Below, piece by piece: positions 60,805 through 64,000 of a stretch of 64,000 nt of DNA. The stretch's first letter is position 1. Every line of letters starts with the position of its first letter. A program made the position numbers and the translations under genes. The DNA is from Treponema_B putidum (GTDB taxonomy: Bacteria; Spirochaetota; Spirochaetia; Treponematales; Treponemataceae): the NCBI RefSeq assembly GCF_007830595.1, contig NZ_VLLD01000009.1; one strand, written 5' to 3'. Under the pieces are notes generated by a model. It did no database searches, was not told the DNA's origin, and saw only the letters and a program-made list of their open reading frames with translations.

Positions 60805-61677
60805 TTATTTTAGTATTCTAAACAAACTTAGGATAAAAGGCAAGGCTGTTTTTACCGAAATGTAGAGTAAAAAGCTATATCCTCCGATCTGGAGAATTGA
60901 GCCGATTAGTCCTACAAGTTTTTCTTTATTTTTTAATTTATAAAAAAGACCTGTCCTTCCGGCCCATGCTAAATATCCTGATGCTATTATCGGGATACTC
61001 ATCCCTATAGACATAGCTATTACCGAAAAAATTCCTAAGGCTAAAACATCAAGGCTTACAGCTAAGACCAAAACAAGCATTGCCGCCGGACAAGGATAAA
61101 TACCGCTTAGTAAAATTGCCCCAAGTTTAAGTTTTTTATTCTCAGAATTTTTTTTTGTATTTATATCTTTTAGTGCATCAATTATTCCGCAAAGAGATAG
61201 CACTATCAAAATTAAAAAAGAAACTCCCTCCATGTATATCATTGCATCATTTGAACGTGAGAGGATTGCTCCTGAAAGCCCCTTAAAAATAAGCATAAGG
61301 ACTATTGCGGCACCTCCATGTGCACCTGCCAAAATAAGACCTGTAAAAAGAGGCTCTAAGCTATTTGATTCTTTTGTAATGTAAAACGAAAAGATTACAG
61401 TCTTACGGTGTCCCGGCCCTGCTGCATGAACCAAGCCGTATAAGAATGCAATGGCCAATATGGACAATAAAACGTTAAAATTTTTATTTTCTTTCCAATC
61501 GTTTATATAATCTCCCAGCTTTTGGTTTAAAATACGCTGACCCTTTAAAATATTTTCCGAAGGTTGTCCTTGATATACAGGCATAGGAGAATTCTTTTTG
61601 CCTGTAAAAGGATTTGCAAATAATGAGGTTATATTAACGACAAAAAAAATAATTATCCATCTTTTTTTCATAAGCAT
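60805..61677 (-). CDS. NicO/RcnA-family nickel-cobalt transporter
   Basis: The 290-residue membrane protein has six to seven helices and the metal motif GLVHAAGPGHRKT, plus GAHGGAAIVL and the GIYPCPAAMLVL segment of the NicO family. It moves Ni2+ or Co2+ across the inner membrane, as importer or exporter. It overlaps the DUF1007 gene by 44 bp, its usual partner. The ATG at 61677 has AGG seven bases upstream. Cobalt supply for the cbi genes is a possible role. Confidence 0.85.
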   Translation of the reverse strand: MLMKKRWIIIFFVVNITSLFANPFTGKKNSPMPVYQGQPSENILKGQRILNQKLGDYINDWKENKNFNVLLSILAIAFLYGLVHAAGPGHRKTVIFSFYITKESNSLEPLFTGLILAGAHGGAAIVLMLIFKGLSGAILSRSNDAMIYMEGVSFLILIVLSLCGIIDALKDINTKKNSENKKLKLGAILLSGIYPCPAAMLVLVLAVSLDVLALGIFSVIAMSIGMSIPIIASGYLAWAGRTGLFYKLKNKEKLVGLIGSILQIGGYSFLLYISVKTALPFILSLFRILK

Positions 61678-62329
61678 TTTCAAACCTAATTCTTACTTCT
61701 TTTGGATAATAGGTATTAAGCCCGGGTGCCCATTTATAATATATTCTATTATCGTCCATTGCTCCTAAAGGGTCATAATAAACGGGATAATTTTTATTTT
61801 CTATAATCATATATGATGGCTTTACCATAGTTTTGTCATATATGAATTTAACGGCCGCATTTTCAGGATAGGTAATATCGCAAAAAAACGTATAATCATA
61901 GCAGGCTAAAAATATTTCCTGCCCCTCAAACCCGCTTAAATCTATAAAAAAGCGGTAACTTAAAATACCCTTATTTTGCCAAACGGAAAAAGAGTCTTTT
62001 TCAATATGCTCAGGGGTTACCCGTTTTTCTCCCTGCCTAATGAAGGTAAAATAATAAAAATTTTCAGTGTAGCTAAATGCATTTTCGTAAACATCGGCAG
62101 TTTCTTTTGTGCTGAATATTCCGTCGCCATTTAAGTCATAACCGCTTATTACATCTGCACTAAAAAATCTATCAAATGTCCATGTAATATAGGCTCCTTT
62201 TATAGCTTTCCTCGAAAAAACTACCTCAAGGGAGCTTGTAAACCACATATGAGGATGAGAAAAGGCCGGAAAGCCTATTAGAAAAATGAATATTATAACC
62301 GGTATACTTTTTTTTAATTTTATCAACAT
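61634..62329 (-). CDS. DUF1007 periplasmic protein, metal transporter partner
   Basis: The 231-residue protein has a signal peptide ending AFS, directly followed by the HPHMWF start that defines DUF1007; the amino-terminal His residues are likely metal ligands. An EF-hand-like loop (SGYDLNGDGIFSTKET) follows. It probably delivers metal to the NicO transporter encoded next in an overlapping frame. It is divergent from the DtxR-type regulator. Confidence 0.87.
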   Translation of the reverse strand: MLIKLKKSIPVIIFIFLIGFPAFSHPHMWFTSSLEVVFSRKAIKGAYITWTFDRFFSADVISGYDLNGDGIFSTKETADVYENAFSYTENFYYFTFIRQGEKRVTPEHIEKDSFSVWQNKGILSYRFFIDLSGFEGQEIFLACYDYTFFCDITYPENAAVKFIYDKTMVKPSYMIIENKNYPVYYDPLGAMDDNRIYYKWAPGLNTYYPKEVRIRFENAYEKKMDNYFFCR

Positions 62330-62396
62330 AGTTCCGTATCTACAATCCAGTACAAAAATAGAACAAACATTCTTTTGATATGATACAAAAAAGTCC

Positions 62397-62434
62397 TTGT
62401 TTTGTCAAAGGAAATAGTGTATAATATTAGCATG
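62397..62434 (+). promoter_or_regulatory. Leaderless promoter of the DtxR-family gene
   Basis: TTGTTT (62397-62402), 17 bp, TATAAT (62420-62425), 6 bp, ATG. The perfect -10 overlaps any upstream TTG start. Confidence 0.75.
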
Positions 62435-62851
62435 AATAAACGAACGCATGTAGCAGGAACTATTACTTCCTCAAAAGAAGATTATCTTGAACGTATTTAT
62501 GACTTATCTTTGATTGATGAGCACGTGAGGTCTATTGATGTTGCAAGAGCATTAAACGTTTCGAGGGCAAGTGTTAATAAGTCTCTTGGGGGGCTAAAAG
62601 AAGATGGATATATTGAGCAAGAGCCTTATGGAACCATTACTTTAACAAAAAAAGGCAAGGCTATTGCAAAAGATGTCCGTACAAGACACAATGCGCTAAG
62701 AGCTTTTTTAACTCAAGTTCTTAAAGTAGATTATGAAATTGCAGATACTGATGCTTGCGAGATGGAACATGCAATAAGTAAGCACACTGCAGATAAACTT
62801 TATGCCTATTTAAAAAAGCTGGGTATAACAGAAAAAAATACGGAAAAATAA
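62432..62851 (+). CDS. DtxR/MntR-family metal-dependent repressor
   Basis: The 139-residue protein has a winged helix (SIDVARALNVSRASVNKSLGGLKEDG) and a metal-binding dimer domain, but no SH3 domain. Ligand positions can be read: Asp17, Glu20, His86, Cys109, Glu112, His113. Cys109 is where DtxR/IdeR have Cys and MntR has Glu, so iron or another thiophilic metal fits better than manganese. It is divergent from the Ni/Co pair, a likely target. Start at 62432 set by the promoter. Confidence 0.9.
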   Translation: MNKRTHVAGTITSSKEDYLERIYDLSLIDEHVRSIDVARALNVSRASVNKSLGGLKEDGYIEQEPYGTITLTKKGKAIAKDVRTRHNALRAFLTQVLKVDYEIADTDACEMEHAISKHTADKLYAYLKKLGITEKNTEK

Positions 62852-62852
62852 T

Positions 62853-63767
62853 CTATCTTACCTGCCACTTTCCCCCGATATTGACTATACGTTTTGCAGG
62901 GAGAGAAAGGATTCGGCCGTCATCTCCTAAAAGAGAGACCATCCTGTTAAGAAGATTTACTTCGGTAATTTTAAAGATTGTGCCGTCATACGAGAACTTT
63001 GCTCCTTCCGGCGGCATCGATCTTCTTGCTTCTGCATACCAATCATATTCGTAAGAGAGACAGCATAATAACCTTCCGCACTGTCCCGATATTTTAGATG
63101 AATTCAACGATAGATTTTGCTCTTTCGCCATTTTTATAGAAACAGGCTTGAGTTTATCGGTTACATTATGGCAGCAATAGGGCCTGCCGCAGCAGCCGAG
63201 TCCTCCTATAATTCTAGATTCGTCTCTAACACCTATTTGCCTTAACTCAACTCGTATTTTAAAAACGGAAACGAGATCTTTAACCAGCTTTCTAAAATCT
63301 ATACGGGTGTCGGCACTGAAAAAGAATAATACCTTCGGTTCATCAAGCAAAAAATGACAACCTATAAATTTCATTTCCAAGTTATTTAAGGACACCTTTT
63401 CTTTAAAAATCTTGGCAGCTTCTTTTTCTTTTTTATTGTTTTCTTCTAAGATAATCTCTTCTTCAGTATTTATTTTTCGAATAATTTTTACAACCTCGTC
63501 AGGATCTGCATTGATGGGAGTTTTGACAAGACCTCCTAATCTTGCTGCATCATTACCATATCGTGTAGGTACAAGAACAAAGTCTCCCGTTTTAAACTCT
63601 TGGTGTTCGTCAGCTGTCGCATAAAAGCTTTCTTTTGAGTAATCCAAATTAAGTTCATACAGGGGTTGAGGAAAATCTTTAGGATTTGAGCTCATTTTTA
63701 CAGGCTTTTGATCCTTATCTTCAAGAGATTCAATATCTTCTATATTTTCATTAATATCATAATCCAT
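62853..63767 (-). CDS. RicT/PSP1-domain protein
   Basis: The 304-residue protein has a PSP1 domain rich in cysteine (GGLGCCGRPYCCH, CGRLLCCLSYEYDWY), as in RicT (YaaT), which with RicA/RicF binds Fe-S and guides RNase Y in Bacillus. No ricA or ricF is seen here. GGAG precedes the ATG. It follows a gene that runs off the window by 10 bp and converges with the DtxR gene one base away. Confidence 0.85.
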   Translation of the reverse strand: MDYDINENIEDIESLEDKDQKPVKMSSNPKDFPQPLYELNLDYSKESFYATADEHQEFKTGDFVLVPTRYGNDAARLGGLVKTPINADPDEVVKIIRKINTEEEIILEENNKKEKEAAKIFKEKVSLNNLEMKFIGCHFLLDEPKVLFFFSADTRIDFRKLVKDLVSVFKIRVELRQIGVRDESRIIGGLGCCGRPYCCHNVTDKLKPVSIKMAKEQNLSLNSSKISGQCGRLLCCLSYEYDWYAEARRSMPPEGAKFSYDGTIFKITEVNLLNRMVSLLGDDGRILSLPAKRIVNIGGKWQVR

Positions 63768-63777
63768 TTTTACTCCG

Positions 63778-64000
63778 CTATGTTGTCAAATTGATTAAAA
63801 GGCCTTTTATTTCATCCAGTTTAGCTAAAATTTGTAGTTTTTCAAGTTGATTAAATAAAAGTTCCTGTGTCAGCTTGTCTATTTTTTCATCAATGACTTT
63901 TACTATTACATAATTACGCTGTTTTAGAGGATTTAAGCCTCCTGAAGTTACCGCTTTTGCGTCAAGAGAGTGAGAAACGGCAAAACGGACAAATTTTTTA
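63778..64000 (-). CDS. C-terminal end of a gene running off the window
   Basis: The open frame enters from the right edge and ends with TAG at 63778-63780, giving 73 residues (start of visible part KKFVRFAVSH, end IKGLLINLTT). It is helical and Lys-rich and sits directly upstream of ricT on the same transcript. In other bacteria holB (DNA polymerase III delta') precedes ricT; that identity is only a guess here. Confidence 0.6.
   Translation of the reverse strand, partial: KKFVRFAVSHSLDAKAVTSGGLNPLKQRNYVIVKVIDEKIDKLTQELLFNQLEKLQILAKLDEIKGLLINLTT

Noticed and set aside
62402..62431. TTG start for the DtxR-family regulator
   Set aside because: It is inside the promoter; the ATG at 62432 has exact leaderless spacing and suits the family length.

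Overview
The window looks like chromosomal DNA of an oral-type treponeme, very close to Treponema denticola. The reasons are the low G+C content, the spirochaete gene families (FliS/FlgN flagellar chaperones, many lipoproteins, TPR proteins, a two-domain YggT protein, RicT/PSP1) and the genus-typical operon content. It is mostly ordinary, densely packed chromosome. I see no prophage, insertion sequence, CRISPR array or rRNA. There are three tRNA genes: Glu-CTC, Gln-CTG and Lys-CTT.

Layout. 0-5.5 kb: end of an alpha/beta hydrolase, PspC plus a lipoprotein, and a heterodimeric ABC exporter pair. 5.6-12.9 kb: pta, a TPR protein, dnaE and a YggT protein. 12.9-18.9 kb: a large uncharacterised protein, tRNA-Glu and tRNA-Gln, an oligoendopeptidase F, an M28 peptidase, a Fic protein and tRNA-Lys. 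19-22.8 kb: a GlpA/GlpB/DUF1667-type redox operon carrying an orphan ABC ATPase. 22.8-28.2 kb: a two-component system followed by an ABC ATPase and a large FtsX-type permease. 28.3-31.4 kb: lipoate ligase and a GntR-controlled ABC operon with a 35-bp operator. 31.4-35.2 kb: an AT-rich ABC-2 exporter plus an MFS transporter. 35.3-38.3 kb: a paired M16 protease (one active, one inactive). 38.4-41.2 kb: cbiK-cbiL-cbiA. 41.3-45.4 kb: glyA, a highly structured intergenic element, a nitrilase-family enzyme and guaB. 45.5-50.9 kb: CDP-alcohol phosphatidyltransferase, a WecA/TagO-type transferase, a DUF4139 protein and a membrane-anchored TPR protein. 51-52.6 kb: two tandem outer-membrane-type paralogs. 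52.8-55.1 kb: DUF2156 protein, a threonine synthase homolog and a 44-aa protein. 55.2-58.7 kb: a very long GH13 protein. 58.9-59.9 kb: fliS-flgN behind a sigma-28 promoter. 59.9-64 kb: a thioredoxin-fold lipoprotein, a Ni/Co export or uptake pair (NicO + DUF1007), a DtxR-type regulator and ricT.

The most notable signal is regulatory. At least eight genes have a housekeeping promoter whose geometry is almost invariant: a -35 hexamer, exactly 17 bp, a -10 hexamer, exactly 6 bp, then the ATG. None has a usable Shine-Dalgarno sequence in a leader. Transcription should therefore start at or next to the A of the start codon, which predicts leaderless mRNAs. The pattern also fixes several start codons. 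Two biosynthetic enzymes have lost residues that are normally essential: the CbiA homolog lacks its glutaminase Cys and His, and the threonine synthase homolog has Arg in place of the PLP-binding Lys. Other items are a terminator and hairpin array next to glyA, a Fic gene whose stop codon lies inside tRNA-Lys, and palindromic operators at gntR and cbiK.
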